NCBI GenBank assembly: GCA_950022655.1 | Contig: OX465584.1 | Span: 51,504,723-51,568,722 of the forward strand | DNA length: 64,000 nt | Direction of reading: 5' to 3' | Source: Alentia gelatinosa | Taxonomy: Eukaryota > Annelida > Polychaeta > Phyllodocida > Polynoidae | In this document: positions 9,776-21,620 of the stretch, in pieces | Position numbering within the stretch: position 1 is the stretch's first letter | How the letters are laid out: each line of letters opens with the position of its first letter | Notes under the pieces: generated by a model | Told to the model about the DNA's origin: nothing | The model's input: the letters and a program-made list of their open reading frames with translations, nothing else | The model's database searches: none | Position numbers and translations under genes: made by a program

Positions 9776-10630
9776 TTGGAGTTTTGATGATACCAAATGT
9801 AATCAGAAGCCAATAACTCACAGGGTTTACCGACTTCCACCTTTCAGTGAATCTTCAACTTTTTCATTCATGACAAAGTAATGTCCTATTTCTTCAACAA
9901 ATTTAGATTAAGGCAGATTTTAACAATTCTTATTCAAATATTCCAGAAGCGTTCATGCCACTTGAAATATCCATAAGTTCACAAAGACTGTGGGTTGTTA
10001 AGCCTCAGCAGAGACTTGCTCAGTTCAACCTTAATTTTCAATTGATAGGTTCAGAATGTGCACAACGCAGCAAGTTCAGTTTGCACTGAATATTTCCAGC
10101 CATATGATTGGCTACAATAGGAAGCAAAAATGAACCCGCTAAAACCGTAGATTGGAGAATGACGCATATAATCTTGAATCTATATAGTCAAAGTACTGAG
10201 TGTCTACCTCCAGAAATGGTGTTTTGTGAACTAGTATCTGCGGTTTCATGGGGTTCACTTTGGCTCTCTATAAAACCCTGCTAGTCTGACCACTTCTCTA
10301 ACACTAGTTTCGTGGTCCACCACCAGGGGCTTTATCATCTTTCAACCTATCTGCCCAACCCATAAACTGTTAACCCTGATCTTAGTACATCAATCTACTT
10401 TATAGAAAAGAAATCACGTCCATACAATTTTCCATTGCTGGCGCTTCAGGAGAAACACTAGATAGATGAGGTTCTAACGCTCATGCGTATTGTATATATT
10501 TAATACAAGAAACTTGTTTTATTTCAGAGATAAACCATATATCATGTCTTTGTCATACTTGTCCTACACAAAATGATCATGGACTAGAAAAAAAATCAAA
10601 TTTTCAGAGAAGATTGAATGTAAAGGTATA
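9776..10630. other. No feature recognised
   Basis: AT-rich sequence without a supported gene or repeat. Confidence 0.5.
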
Positions 10631-10634
10631 GAAT

Positions 10635-10893
10635 AATAAAGAAGAAACCAACAAGTTTTGGTCAAGTTGCCGTTCTCCACGAGTCTGATACAGAGAGAAT
10701 ATGACATAGCATTTAAAAGAGTTGAAGAACAACGACTTGACCAAAACGAGTTACTTTCTGTATTTATCTCACCCATGTTCACACTAAAGGAATGGACAAC
10801 ACATAGGATATAGACCATGGAGAACGGACTGCAATATTCGTAGGGGTATGGAGAACGTTAAGCCTATGGGACAGAAATATCAGGGGTGAGATA
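10635..10893 (+). repeat. Dispersed repeat, copy 2
   Basis: Diverged relative of 8150-8465, sharing its internal landmarks (GAAGAAACCAACAAGTTTTG, GGAGAACGGACT, GGGGTATGGAGAACG) and ending GGGGTGAGATAA. Two copies in one window indicate an interspersed family. Confidence 0.7.
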
Positions 10894-11199
10894 ACGAGCA
10901 AGATCTGTTCATATGCTAGGATTACACTCAGTCACAGCTGCCACATTTCGCCAAAACGTAGTGCGCCCTTGCAGATGGGTCACAGAAGTCATGAATTTGC
11001 ATTTGTCCATGATGCCCTGTATGGCCGACTGCATTCAGTCACGTCCCTCACATTTTGTCCACGGTGCTCTGTATGTCCGACTGCGTTCAGTCGCGTTATG
11101 TGGCGTTCATCACATGTCTCTATGGCCTGGTACGATTTTCATTAGCATCATGACCGCCATGGCCGATTTTATTATGGTTTAAATTCAGCCACAGTGGCC

Positions 11200-11555
11200 A
11201 CGTTTATCAGGGTCTGTCACGTTTTGATCAAGATCTGTCACGTTTTGATCAAGATCTGACACATTTAATCAGGGTCTGATACGTTAGATTAGGGTCTGTC
11301 ACGTTTGATCAAGGTCTGTCACGTTTGATCAGGGTCTGTCACGTTTGTTTAGAGTCTGTCACGTTTGATCAAGGTCTGTCACTTTTGATCAAGGTCTGTC
11401 ACGTTTGATCAGGATCTGACACATTTAATCAGGGTCTGACACGTTATATCAGGGTCTGTCACGTTTGATCAAGGTCTGTCACGTTTGATCAAGGTCCGTC
11501 ACGTTTGATCAGAGTCTGTCACGTTTGATCAGGGTCTGACACGTTTGTTCATCCC
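11200..11555 (+). repeat. 20-bp minisatellite
   Basis: About 17 tandem copies of a unit close to CACGTTTGATCAAGGTCTGT, with A/G variation at GATCA(A/G)GG. The preceding ~300 bp has looser repeats around CACATTTTGTCC. No coding content. Confidence 0.9.
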
Positions 11556-12482
11556 GTCCCCCCAAGTTGTGTCACGTCCGTCACGACTCATCCACGGAGC
11601 CTCGAAATGTGGCAGCTGTGGTCGCTGTGGCCCCAGCGTAAACCTAGCATTATGGTGATTGTTTTCATGTTGAAAGGGCTATATATCACGGTGATAGCCT
11701 TATTGTGTGTCTGATAATCCCCAGGACACACTCCCAACACGTACTTTCTGTGTGGCTAACCACACGTAATTATGAGATTAAATCAGAGTATTTTGTTTCA
11801 TGAGACTTGATAATGTTAACATATTTATGCTCTGCCATAGGTTGGTAGATTTGAAAATTGTATGAATGCTTGGTTCTCTGTGTGCTTAAAGAAATGTGTT
11901 TATTTAAATTCAGTGAGGAAAGTATGCTATACTTGAATGTAAAATAAGTGATGAAATAAAATTGAAATACAATTATTGTTGCCTTCTTTTTAGTATGCGA
12001 GGAGTATTTCGTCTTTGTCTAAGTTTCCACATTCTTAAATGCACTTTATGACAAATCACTAATCTAATTTCCACAGTTCTTAAAAGGTATACAAGTGTGT
12101 GCGATGTATTTCCAATCACCATTCAAATTTAGATCCTTTCTCTCCATTTCTCTCGATGGCTCTCTCCCTGTCTCCGTCATTATCTCTCTCTGTACAAACC
12201 TGACTGAATAACTCCAAGTGCCCCTCACATTTTACAGAGCAAACCTATGAAAGTTTAGGGTCAGAGCTCGTATCCCATCGAGTTTAAATCGCGTAGTGAT
12301 TCACAAGGCGAAGCCGCATGAATTACATAGCTATTCAAAAGAGACTTGAAGAGTGTTCTTCTTCTTGGTTTTTGCAAGATGACTTTATGACAGGTTTCTA
12401 CTACGTTAAGAAGGAGCGACTACTGAAAATATATTTGAGTCTCAGACCTCGTCATATATTCAAAAATTCCAGACATTGCAAT
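11556..12482. other. No feature recognised
   Basis: No supported gene. An AATAAA lies near 11955 and a CT-rich stretch near 12130-12190. Confidence 0.5.
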
Positions 12483-13288
12483 CATAATCTCCAATATAGG
12501 TTTAATTTTTCCCTTTCCCGTGGTTGGGTTGGAAATTTTTTTTCCAACCAAACCACGGGAAAGGGAAAAATTAAACCCATCATGTCACACACCATTAGGC
12601 ATGGATAAGCTCATTACTCAAGCGGAAAGGTCAAAAACTGGAAAACTACTCTCTTACAGAAAGATAGTTTTTCAAAAAAATGCCCAATTTTTTTTTTAAA
12701 ACCCACAAGGAGAAATTTTTCTACTTGGACCACAAATGGGAAAGCAGTTGGTATAGCACCTCACCTGACGAGACCTCATTGGAAGGTCGAAACCACAGAA
12801 AGGCAAAAAAAAAACCCTTTTCCTTACAAAGGAGAAAAATAAAACCAATAAACTCTTGGTGAAAAATAAAAGTTTTGTGGACACTTGGCTCCCCATACCA
12901 CAGGACTAACACAGACCCACACTCAGTGCAAGCACCACCACCCACCCGACACCCACCCCCCTGTCATTCCCCCCACCCCCCTCCCCCTTCCACCCAGAGT
13001 CATACCCACCAGCCACCCCCACCGACCCCCCCCCCCCCCCCCACTCCCTCACACAACAAGGTGTGCACTCAGTCAACTACCCGTATAGAACAGGGCCAGG
13101 CACACTCATCCAGGGCCGTTTTCAGACTGGGGTTACATGGACAATCAAACAAGAGTGAATTGGCAATCCCCATCGGGTCAGATGGTGGGAAAAACGGCAG
13201 GTATAAAAGCCTGCTGGGGCAGACCTTTCCGCACTGTGGTCGTGAGCTTACACTGCACTGTCATTCACACACATAATCTCCAATATAG
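12483..13288 (+). repeat. 0.8-kb block bounded by 17-bp direct repeats
   Basis: The string CATAATCTCCAATATAG occurs at 12483-12499 and at 13272-13288. Directly after the first copy lies an almost perfect palindrome (12499-12578, arms about 38 bp around TTTCCCGTGGTT). The block continues with A-rich segments and a C-rich tract (12930-13045, including a 16-base C run). This could be an insertion with a target duplication or a local tandem event. No coding content is supported. Confidence 0.55.
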
Positions 13289-13544
13289 ACAATCAGGAGG
13301 TTTACCACCTTCAGTATTCTGGTATTCATACTCATTTCAAGTTATCAAAACCTTATCATTTTTGTATATGATGGCTAATACTTGATCATGCACAATAGTG
13401 TAAAGCCGACAGAGTTGTATACTACTCGCCATTTGGTATACCGGAGAGCATACGAGTTCAATGTGCTCGTATAAACTGCTCTTCATGTAGGTCACGAGTC
13501 ACTCCCAGCGTAGATATAAAAGAGATCCTAGACGGCGTCCGGCC

Positions 13545-15465
13545 CTTTGCCCCCTACCTCCCCCTGTAGACTAGCGTCAGTCCCTGCATCCTCCCCCTCC
13601 CCCGTAGACTGGCCTCAGTCCCTGTGTCTTAAACCTCCTCCTGTAGACTGGCCTCAGTCCCTGTGTCTTAAACCTCCCCCTGTAGACTGGCTTCAGTCCC
13701 TGTGTCTTAAACCTCCCCCTGTAGACTGGCCTCAGTCCCTGTGTCTTAAACCTCCCCCTGTAGACTGGCCTCAGTCCCTGTGTCTTAAACCTCCCCCTGT
13801 AGACTGGCCTCAGTCCCTGTGTCTTAAACCTCCCCCTGTAGACTGGCCTCAGTCCCTGTGTCTTAAACCTCCCCCTGTAGACTGGCCTCAGTCCCTGTGT
13901 CTTAAACCTCCCCCTGTAGACTGGCCTCAGTCCCTGTGTCTTAAACCTCCCCCTGTAGACTGGCCTCAGTCGCTGTATCCTCCCCCTCCCCCGTAGACTG
14001 GCCTCAGTCCCTGTGTCCTCCCCCTCCCCCTGTAGACTGGCCTCAGTTCCTGTGTCCTCCCCCCACCCCCTGTAGACTGGCCTCAGTCCCTGTGTCCTCC
14101 CCCTCCCCCTGTAGACTGGCCTCAGTCCCTGTGTCCTCCCCCCACCCCCTGTAGACTGGCCTCAGTCCCTGTGTCCTCCCCCCACCCCCTGTAGACTGGC
14201 CTCACTCCCTGCCCCCCCCCCCCCCCTGCCTGTAAACTGGTCTCAGGCCCTGTGTCCTCCCCCTTCCCCTATAGACTGGCCTCAGTCCCTGTGTCTACCC
14301 CTATTCCTATAGACTGGCCTCAGTCCCTGTGTCCTACCCCTCCCCCTATAGACTGGCCTCAGTCCCTGTGTCTACCCCTATTCCTATAGAATGGCCTCAG
14401 TCCCTGTGTCCTACCCCTACCCCTGTAGACTGGCCTCAGTCCATGTGTCTACCCCTATTCCTGTAGACTGGCCTAGGTCTCTGTGTCCTACCCCTCTGCC
14501 TGTAGACTGGCCTCAATCCCTGTGTCCTCTCCCTCCCCCTGTAGACTGGCCTCAGTCCCTGTGTCCTCCACCCACCCCCTGTAGACTGGCCTCAGTCCCT
14601 GTGTCCTCCACCCACCCCCTGTAGACTGGCCTCACTCCCTGTGTCCCCCCCCCCCTTTGCCTGTAAACTGGTCTCATGCCCTGAGTCCCCCCCCCCTCCC
14701 CTATAGACTGGCCTCAGTCCCTGTGTGTACCCCTATTCCTGTAGACTGGCCTAGGTCTCTGTGTCCTACCCCTCTGCCTGTAGATGGGCCTCAGTTCCTG
14801 TGTCCTACCCCTACCCCTGTAGACTGGCCTCGGTCTCTGTGTCCTACCCCTATTCCTGTAGACTGGCCTCAGTCCCTGTGTCCTACTCCTCCCCCTGTAG
14901 ACTGGCCTCAGTCCCTGTGTCCTCCCCCTCCCCCTGTAGACTGGCCTCGGTCTCTGTGTCCTACCCCTATTCCTGTAGACTGGCCTCAGTCCCTGTGTCC
15001 TACTCCCCCCCTGTAGACTGGCCTCAGTCCCTGTGTCTTCCCCCTCCGACTGTAGACTGGTCTCATGCCCTGTGTCCTCCCCCCCTCCCCTGTAGACTGG
15101 TCTCAGTCCCTGTGTCCTACCCCTCCGCCTGTAGACTGGCCTCAGTCCTTGTATCCTCCCCCTCCTCCTGTAGACTGGTCTCAGTCTTTGTGTCCTACCC
15201 CTCTGCTTGTAGACTGGCCCCAGTCCCTATGTCCTACACCTACCCCTGTAGACTGGCCTCAGCCTCTTGTGTTCTTCCCTTCCCCCTGTAGAATGGTTTC
15301 AGTCCCTGTGTCCTATCCCTTTGCCTCCAGGCTGGCCTCAGTCCATGTGTTATACCCCTCCCCATGTAGACTGGCCTTAGTCCTTGTGGCCTACCCCTCC
15401 CCTGTAGACTGGCCTCAGTCTATGTGTCCTACCCTTACCCTTGTAGACTGGCCTCAGTTGTTGCA
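13545..15465 (+). repeat. 39-bp minisatellite
   Basis: Around 45 tandem units with the core TGTAGACTGGCCTCAGTCCC, then a variable spacer such as TGTGTCTTAAACCTCCCCC (13610-13970) or TGTGTCCTACCCCTCCCCC. Because 39 is divisible by 3, long frames (PVDWPQSLC.., CRLASVPVS..) stay open by chance. They are not genes. The array harbours the foldback element at 15468 and continues in the duplicated block to about 19300. Confidence 0.95.
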
Positions 15466-15467
15466 GG

Positions 15468-15901
15468 ATGTTAGGGCCCACCACCTTAAAGTCGGGACGT
15501 TAGGGCCCACCCTACACTGGGGGTGTGAAAGCCTCAGTCATGCCTGGGCCGCACCGTGATGCCGCGGTCACACCTGTGGTGCTGGGAGGGAGATGTGGCA
15601 TAAATAGACGTAACGGCCCACCTAATTTTGCATAATTGTTTAAGGTTTGAATACTGGAGAACTCGACCCATAAAAAAACTCGACCTGTAAGGAACTCAAC
15701 CCGTTTTAAATCTTCCCTACTCAAGCATCTCAACTGTGAATAAATACTATATTTAGTAGTAAATATAAGTAAGTAACCCTATCCCCATCCCTAACCCTTA
15801 CCCTATCCCTAACCCTAACCCTAGGTTGGCTTTAGGTGGGCCCTAACGTCCCGATGAGTGGGCCCTAACGTCCTGACTTTCGGGTGGTGGACCCTTACGT
15901 C
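15468..15901. mobile_element. Foldback MITE-like element, copy A
   Basis: Left end ATGTTAGGGCCCACCACC...AAAGTC..GACGTTAGGGCCCACC, right end its approximate inverse (GGTGGGCCCTAACGTCC..GACTTT..GGTGGT..). The inverted ends are about 45 bp. The interior includes telomere-like CCCTAA repeats. Inserted in the 39-bp minisatellite. Confidence 0.65.
15775..15824 (+). repeat. Interstitial telomere-like CCCTAA run
   Basis: About eight imperfect CCCTAA/CCCTTA/CCCTAT units. Too short and too internal to be a chromosome end. Repeated at 19059-19108 by the 964-bp duplication. Confidence 0.75.
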
Positions 15902-16351
15902 TACATACCGCCTCATCCCTGATTCATACCTCTACCCCTGTAGACTGCCCTCAGTCTCTGTCCTACCCCACCCCCTGTAGACTGGCCTCAGTCCCTGTGT
16001 CTTCCCCCTCCGACTGTAGACTGGTCTCATGCCCTGTGTCCTCCCCCCCTCCCCTGTAGACTGGTCTCAGTCCCTGTGTCCTACCCCTCCGCCTGTAGAC
16101 TGGCCTCAGTCCTTGTATCCTCCCCCTCCTCCTGTAGACTGGTCTCAGTCTTTGTGTCCTACCCCTCTGCTTGTAGACTGGCCCCAGTCCCTATGTCCTA
16201 CACCTACCCCTGTAGACTGGTCTCGGCCTCTTGTGTTCTTCCCTTCCCCCTGTAGAATGGTTTCAGTCCCTGTGTCCTATCCCTTTGCCTCCAGGCTGGC
16301 CTCAGTCCATGTGTTATACCCCTCCCCATGTAGACTGGCCTTAGTCCTTGT

Positions 16352-18668
16352 TTTTTTATTTTTTTTAAACATTTTATTTATCCTGGGTTGATACATCGGT
16401 TTGTGCAACCGTTTTGCGGGTATCTCCCAGCATGGGAGTTTACATTATTTTCACCTTCTTTCTAGTATTGTTTTGCCACAATACAATCGTTTTACCTCAG
16501 GTAATGACATATGTCCAATCATAAGAAGGGCAACCAATTGGTTGCTGTACAAAGGGGTTACATTGCTTATTAGATAGTAATTATATAAGTCACCATTGTG
16601 AGTCACTCGCATTGAGCAAGTTTATAACCAATAAATAATAAAGATAGAAAGTACCTCTATGGCTTGTTGACTGTATTAAATCTAGTACAATAATGTTAAA
16701 TCTAGCAATGATTACTGTTGACGAGTTTCGTTCTGTTAATGACCAAATAAGTACGCAAAGGGACCGGCCAGTCCATTAACATCAAATCAGGTTTTGAGTC
16801 AGGGCCAGTTTTGTGCAAGTGCCCAGTTCTTCTGTATTAACTTAAATGCGTCTTTATTTTCGAGATTCCTTTGGTATGCTGGTAGTGAGTTCCAATCCAC
16901 GGCACCTCGGTAGAGAGAACTATGTTTAAACTGTTCGATATTTGGCTTGTGGGTCTTGAAAACTGGTCCCTCGTGTAGCCTTGATTCTCTTGTTGGTGAT
17001 GGTTTAAGGAGACTCTCAGTACCCTTTTTTGTAAACATGTAGTTCCATAGGTGGGCGGTTCTGCGTGCCTGCAGGTTTGAGATATTTGCGACTTGGTGAA
17101 GTATGATTGTTGGTAAGTATGCATTGTCTCTGATACAGATACGTAAACATTTATTTTGCAGTCGTTGAAGTTTCACGAGCTGGTGTTTAGCTGCATTGTC
17201 ATAAATTACATCTGCATAGTCGAGGTATGGCAGAACCATTGATTTGTACATTATCAGTGCAGTGTGTTGATCAATATATTTCCTCAGTTTAGTCAATACG
17301 AACGCCTTGTGGGATACAATCTTTATTATGGAGTCTAGGTGTTTGGACATTGTCAACGTTTGATCTAAATGTACTCCCAAGTATTTGAAATGGTGAACAC
17401 AGTCCAATTGAGAGTTTTTGATAGTAAGGTTTAGGTTTAGCTGAGTAGCCGATTTAACTTTAGAGCGTGTTCCAAAAATCATACACTTGGTCTTCTTATC
17501 ATTGATTGTCAACTGGTTGTTATCACACCAGTCAAAAATTTTATCAAGTTGTAGCTGTACTCGTCCAAACACCTCGACAGGATTTTTTCCGGAGCCATAA
17601 ATGACCGTGTCATCTGCGTATAGCTGACATTTACATGAATCGAGTGTATCGACCAAATCGTTAATGTATATCAGGAAAAAGAAGGGGCCAAGTATAGAGC
17701 CCTGTGGGACTCCGCACCTGACCCCCCTTTCACCGGGGACAACATTGTTGCCCACCGTACACTGCGTCCTATCAGTCAAGTAGTTAGAGACCCAATTTAG
17801 AGTGTTTCCCGTAATTCCCAGTTTCTCTAACTTCTTGATTAGTATGTTGTGGTTCACTGTATCGAACGCTTTACTCTGATCGATGAACACAGCGACGGTG
17901 ACCTCCTGGTCATTCATGGCTCCAAACACATCGTTAGTAAACCTGGCATTCGTATCAACTGTTGAGTGCATCGGGCAAAAACCCCCCTGTAAATCGGTCA
18001 ATAGCTCATTGTTTTCACAATATTTCATTAAATTCCTGTGAACAATTTTTTCGAGTAGCTTTCCGGGGACTGGAAGGAGGGAGATTGGTCTAAGGTTCGA
18101 TACTGAAGAGCTATTCCCTTCTTTTGGCAGTGGTACAATCGTCGCCCTCTTCCAGTCACCCGGGAAGACTCCACTTATCAATGACAACCTGAACAGATGG
18201 GCAACCTTGTCCACAGATGCCTGTAGAGCAACCTTGAGATATTTAGCAGATATCCCATCCACCCCTGACGACTTCCAAACATCTATGTTGTTTGTTAGTT
18301 TAATCACTTCGTCGTCGTCAAAGTCAAAGTCTGGGATATGCGATTCAGTGTTACGACCTATATATGTCCATTCTTTAGTAAAGTTAACAGCGAGTTTAGG
18401 ACCTATCTCTGAAAAAAATTTGTTGATAAAGTCAGCGGTACATTCCTCCTTGATTTTTTCATTGGTTAATTCATCTACTAGGTTAAGTTTAGGTGAGTTG
18501 TTCTTTTTTGGGAGTAGCCTTTTGATTTCGAACCAAAATTTTTTGGAGTCTGATTTGTGTGTGATTAGGTTATCCTGTATAAAACCTGCCTTTGCATTTG
18601 TCACTATCTTCTTAGTTTCATTACGCAATAGCCGCGCTGTAAACCAGTCTTGATCATTATTGGTTCGA
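16352..18668 (-). mobile_element. 5'-truncated non-LTR retrotransposon (CR1/L2/jockey group)
   Basis: Comparison with the empty copy A places the insertion exactly, with TGT on both sides (16349-16351, 18669-18671). Read on the - strand, it starts inside the coding region, downstream of the missing endonuclease. It ends with AATAAA and an A-rich tail (T-rich at 16352-16370 on the + strand). 5' truncation and an A-rich 3' end are typical of target-primed reverse transcription. The very short target duplication is atypical. Confidence 0.92.
16799..18628 (-). CDS. Non-LTR reverse transcriptase (N-terminally truncated)
   Basis: 609 codons are open without a stop. The frame runs back to the 5' truncation point at about 18668. 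RT motifs in order: RPISLLPVPGKLLEKIVHRN, FIDQSKAFDTVNH (near residue 247), [20 protein letters not shown], and catalytic YADDTVIYG (near residue 337). These are followed by the thumb and the C-terminal LQRLQNKCLRI segment typical of CR1/L2/jockey-superfamily ORF2. Both active-site aspartates are present. The endonuclease domain and start codon are missing, so the copy is dead, but absence of stops over 1.8 kb suggests a young insertion. The exact clade needs a tree. Confidence 0.9.
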   Translation of the reverse strand: MRNETKKIVTNAKAGFIQDNLITHKSDSKKFWFEIKRLLPKKNNSPKLNLVDELTNEKIKEECTADFINKFFSEIGPKLAVNFTKEWTYIGRNTESHIPDFDFDDDEVIKLTNNIDVWKSSGVDGISAKYLKVALQASVDKVAHLFRLSLISGVFPGDWKRATIVPLPKEGNSSSVSNLRPISLLPVPGKLLEKIVHRNLMKYCENNELLTDLQGGFCPMHSTVDTNARFTNDVFGAMNDQEVTVAVFIDQSKAFDTVNHNILIKKLEKLGITGNTLNWVSNYLTDRTQCTVGNNVVPGERGVRCGVPQGSILGPFFFLIYINDLVDTLDSCKCQLYADDTVIYGSGKNPVEVFGRVQLQLDKIFDWCDNNQLTINDKKTKCMIFGTRSKVKSATQLNLNLTIKNSQLDCVHHFKYLGVHLDQTLTMSKHLDSIIKIVSHKAFVLTKLRKYIDQHTALIMYKSMVLPYLDYADVIYDNAAKHQLVKLQRLQNKCLRICIRDNAYLPTIILHQVANISNLQARRTAHLWNYMFTKKGTESLLKPSPTRESRLHEGPVFKTHKPNIEQFKHSSLYRGAVDWNSLPAYQRNLENKDAFKLIQKNWALAQNWP

Positions 18669-19258
18669 TGTGGCCTACCCCTCCCCTGTAGACTGGCCTC
18701 AGTCTATGTGTCCTACCCTTACCCTTGTAGACTGGCCTCAGTTGTTGCAGGATGTTAGGGCCCACCACCTTAAAGTCGGGACGTTAGGGCCCACCCTACA
18801 CTGGGGGTGTGAAAGCCTCAGTCATGCCTGGGCCGCACCGTGATGCCGCGGTCACACCTGTGGTGCTGGGAGGGAGATGTGGCATAAATAGACGTAACGG
18901 CCCACCTAATTTTGCATAATTGGTTAAGGTTTGAATACTGGAGAACTCGATCCATAAAAAAACTCGACCTGTAAGGAACTCAACCCGTTTTAAATCTTCC
19001 CTACTCAAGCATCTCAACTGTGAATAAATACTATATTTAGTAGTAAATATAAGTAAGTAACCCTATCCCCATCCCTAACCCTTACCCTATCCCTAACCCT
19101 AACCCTAGGTTGGCTTTAGGTGGGCCCTAACGTCCCGATGAGTGGGCCCTAACGTCCTGACTTTTGGGTGGTGGACCCTTACGTCTACATACCGCCTCAT
19201 CCCTGATTCATACCTCTACCCCTGTAGACTGCCCTCAGTCTCTGTCCTACCCCACCCC

Positions 19259-20689
19259 CTGTAGACTGGCCTCAGTCCCTTTGTCCTACCCCTCCGCCTG
19301 TAGACTGAGTTATTAAACTTTGAAACAGCACTTGAGTATGAGGTTTAAGATCTAGAAGAGAACTGAGCAAACCTGCTCCTCGCTGGAGTAAGGTTTAGGA
19401 TTAGCTTCACCCTGCAAGAAGTGGAGTTTGTTTGGGTAGTTAAACGTCCAATTTGTTCAATTAGACTTAGGAGTGGAGTCGCCTACTATGAACTTTCACC
19501 GTGTGAAGCCATCATCTCTGTGAGTTGCTTACAGACTGACGTATGAGTAACTGGCTCTCACTGGAGAGTACACAGAGCGGATACTAGGGACTTATGAGAA
19601 CTGAACATGGAACGGACTAGATCAAGAACTGGATTAAGGAAGGAGTGTATGAGGATATATGTGAGTGAACAATAGGAAAGACCAATCAAATGAATAAGTA
19701 TTGCCAGATTTTATTATTGGACAATGATGGACACATTACTTTGAAAGATTAACTCAAATTTTGAAATAAATCATTTCAAAATGGCAGTCAATTCTTGTGT
19801 ACTTAAAATGTACATCCTTTTTCAGTTTTATAAAAATTCTTGTTTGATACACATGTGAAATAAAGTATGAAATTTCAGAATACTGTGAGAACTTATTCTG
19901 AGGATTAGATGCAAGTTACGACTCTTTGCGGAACCACTGGCCAAGTTGTTCCCTTTCACACCAGCAATATGAAGACCAGGCTAGGAATTGAACCTAGGTA
20001 CCAGGAGCCATGACCATCATAGCATGATTGTACAGAAATAGCATGTGTGATGTTCACATATCAATGTTATTTACTCAACTTTTTAACTCCCAAGTCTTTT
20101 TTCATCTAAATTACATGGGGTTAGATGTATACTAGAGTACAGTGTATGTGGTAAGATGTATACTTTAGAAGAAAAAAATTATGTTCTTTATTTTAATACT
20201 GATTCAGCTCAGTCAAATGGACTGGTTTGCGTACAGACTCAGTTCTCCAGTTGTACATAGCCATATAACATTATGTGTATTACAGATAGTTATTACAAAT
20301 TCTACATGGTTTGCATAATAAAACAATAAAGTGCTAGTAACATACTAGCTCTAGATACATTGAGCATTGGATATTATCTTATCAAATCATTGGAGATAAC
20401 ACATAAATTTCACGTAGTCCAAATACCTTCAGGTCTGTTACCAACTACTGAACATTCTATGGTTTCAACAAAATCTTACTTACAGGTAAAAATCCATACG
20501 TTGTACCAATTACTATCAAATGGCAAGTAAAGATACCTTATACTCAAGTATCATACTCGTCTTACATACATCAGATACACAATCAAAATTTACCAACACT
20601 CAAGATGGGATCAACTATATCTAGGCTCAGAATGGTTTCATCAGCTATACATATAAAATCACACAAGACAAATACCTGAGGTCTACATA
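19259..20689. other. No gene recognised
   Basis: The last 39-bp minisatellite units end at about 19310. The rest is AT-rich unique-looking sequence without a supported ORF. Confidence 0.5.
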
Positions 20690-20691
20690 GT

Positions 20692-20765
20692 GTAGCGGTG
20701 GTTTGGGAGCGTGGGATGTCCCTCTCCGGACGTTTGGGGGTTCGTGGCACTCTCGGGGGTTGCGA
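20692..20765 (+). other. Possible tRNA-like head of a SINE
   Basis: A GC-rich island in AT-rich DNA with TAGCGGTGGTTTGGGAG (A-box-like), CCGGACG and GGGGTTCGTGG (B-box-like) in tRNA order and spacing. Several consensus positions differ. Weak call. Confidence 0.25.
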
Positions 20766-20999
20766 GACTCTGCAAGAGGTAACGTCACACGCTCCCCAAC
20801 AAGTCCCGCATGTCAGGGCGCACCGCTGGAGGACCAGTCAGTCTGGTGTTGACAGCCTCCTGGTACAGAAGTTTTCTTCATGAGTCTAATAAGCGGCTAA
20901 TTACCAAGAACTTCGGCAGGCGACTGTAGCCCATCAGTAATAAAAGCTTCAATATTTGTGCTCAGGCAACCGTAATTCCTCATGTCAGCATCGTCATTA

Positions 21000-21620
21000 C
21001 AATATAGTTAGATGTAGACCTGAGGTCTACAAATAGTTAGATGTATATCTGAGGTCTACATATGGTTTAAATGTAGACCTGAGATCTACATGGAGTTGGA
21101 TGTATACCTGAGGTCCACATAAGGTAAGATGTACACCTGAGGTCTGCATGGGATTTGATGTTGCTGCTATGCCAGAGAAAACAATAAATAAATTAAATGT
21201 ATACCTAAGGTCTACCTTTGGTTAGATGTATACCGGAGGTCTACATGGGGTTAGATGTATACCTGAGGCCTACATGGGGTTATATGTATACCTGAGGTCT
21301 ACATGGGGTTATATGTATACCTGAGGTCTACATGGGGTTGGTGTATAACTGAGGTCTACATGGAGTTGGATGTTTACTTGAAGTCTACAGGGGTTGGTGT
21401 ATAACTGAGGTCTACATGGAGTTGGATGTTTACCTGAGGTCTACATGGGGTTAGATGTATACCTGAGGTCTACATGGGGTTAGATGTATGTCTGAGGTCT
21501 ACATGGGGTTAGATGTATACCCGAGGTTGGTAGGTTGTTGGATGTATACCTGAAGTCTACATCGGGTTATGTATACCTGAGGTTTACATCAGGTTAGATG
21601 TATACCTCAGGTCACAGGGT
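21000..21620 (+). repeat. 29-30-bp minisatellite, array 1
   Basis: About 18-20 units near GTTAGATGTATACCTGAGGT followed by CTACATGGG. The unit is clearly related to the arrays at 30320-36520 (inverse strand) and 50600-51150. No coding content. Confidence 0.9.

Larger units (their letters stand above)
15011..15974 (+). repeat. 964-bp tandem duplication, copy A (uninterrupted)
   Basis: Starts CTGTAGACTGGCCTCAGTCC at 15011. The same sequence resumes at 15975. Copy A includes minisatellite units, the foldback element and the telomere-like run. Only a handful of base differences separate it from copy B, for example CGACCCAT/CGATCCAT and TTTCGGG/TTTTGGG, so the duplication is recent. Confidence 0.9.
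15975..19258 (+). repeat. 964-bp tandem duplication, copy B (interrupted)
   Basis: Matches copy A as 15975-16351 plus 18672-19258, with a 2320-bp insertion between. Copy B includes a second foldback element (18752-19185) and a second telomere-like run. Confidence 0.9.

Noticed and set aside
15775..15824. Chromosome end / telomere
   Set aside because: Only a short imperfect CCCTAA run within a foldback element, with unique sequence on both sides.
13547..16391. Open frames of PVDWPQSLC / CRLASVPVS repeats
   Set aside because: The 39-bp unit is divisible by three, so frames stay open by arithmetic. Several frames are open at once and units vary without codon bias.
18207..18653. A 148-codon + strand ORF within the non-LTR element
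   Set aside because: It is the antisense shadow of the reverse transcriptase frame.
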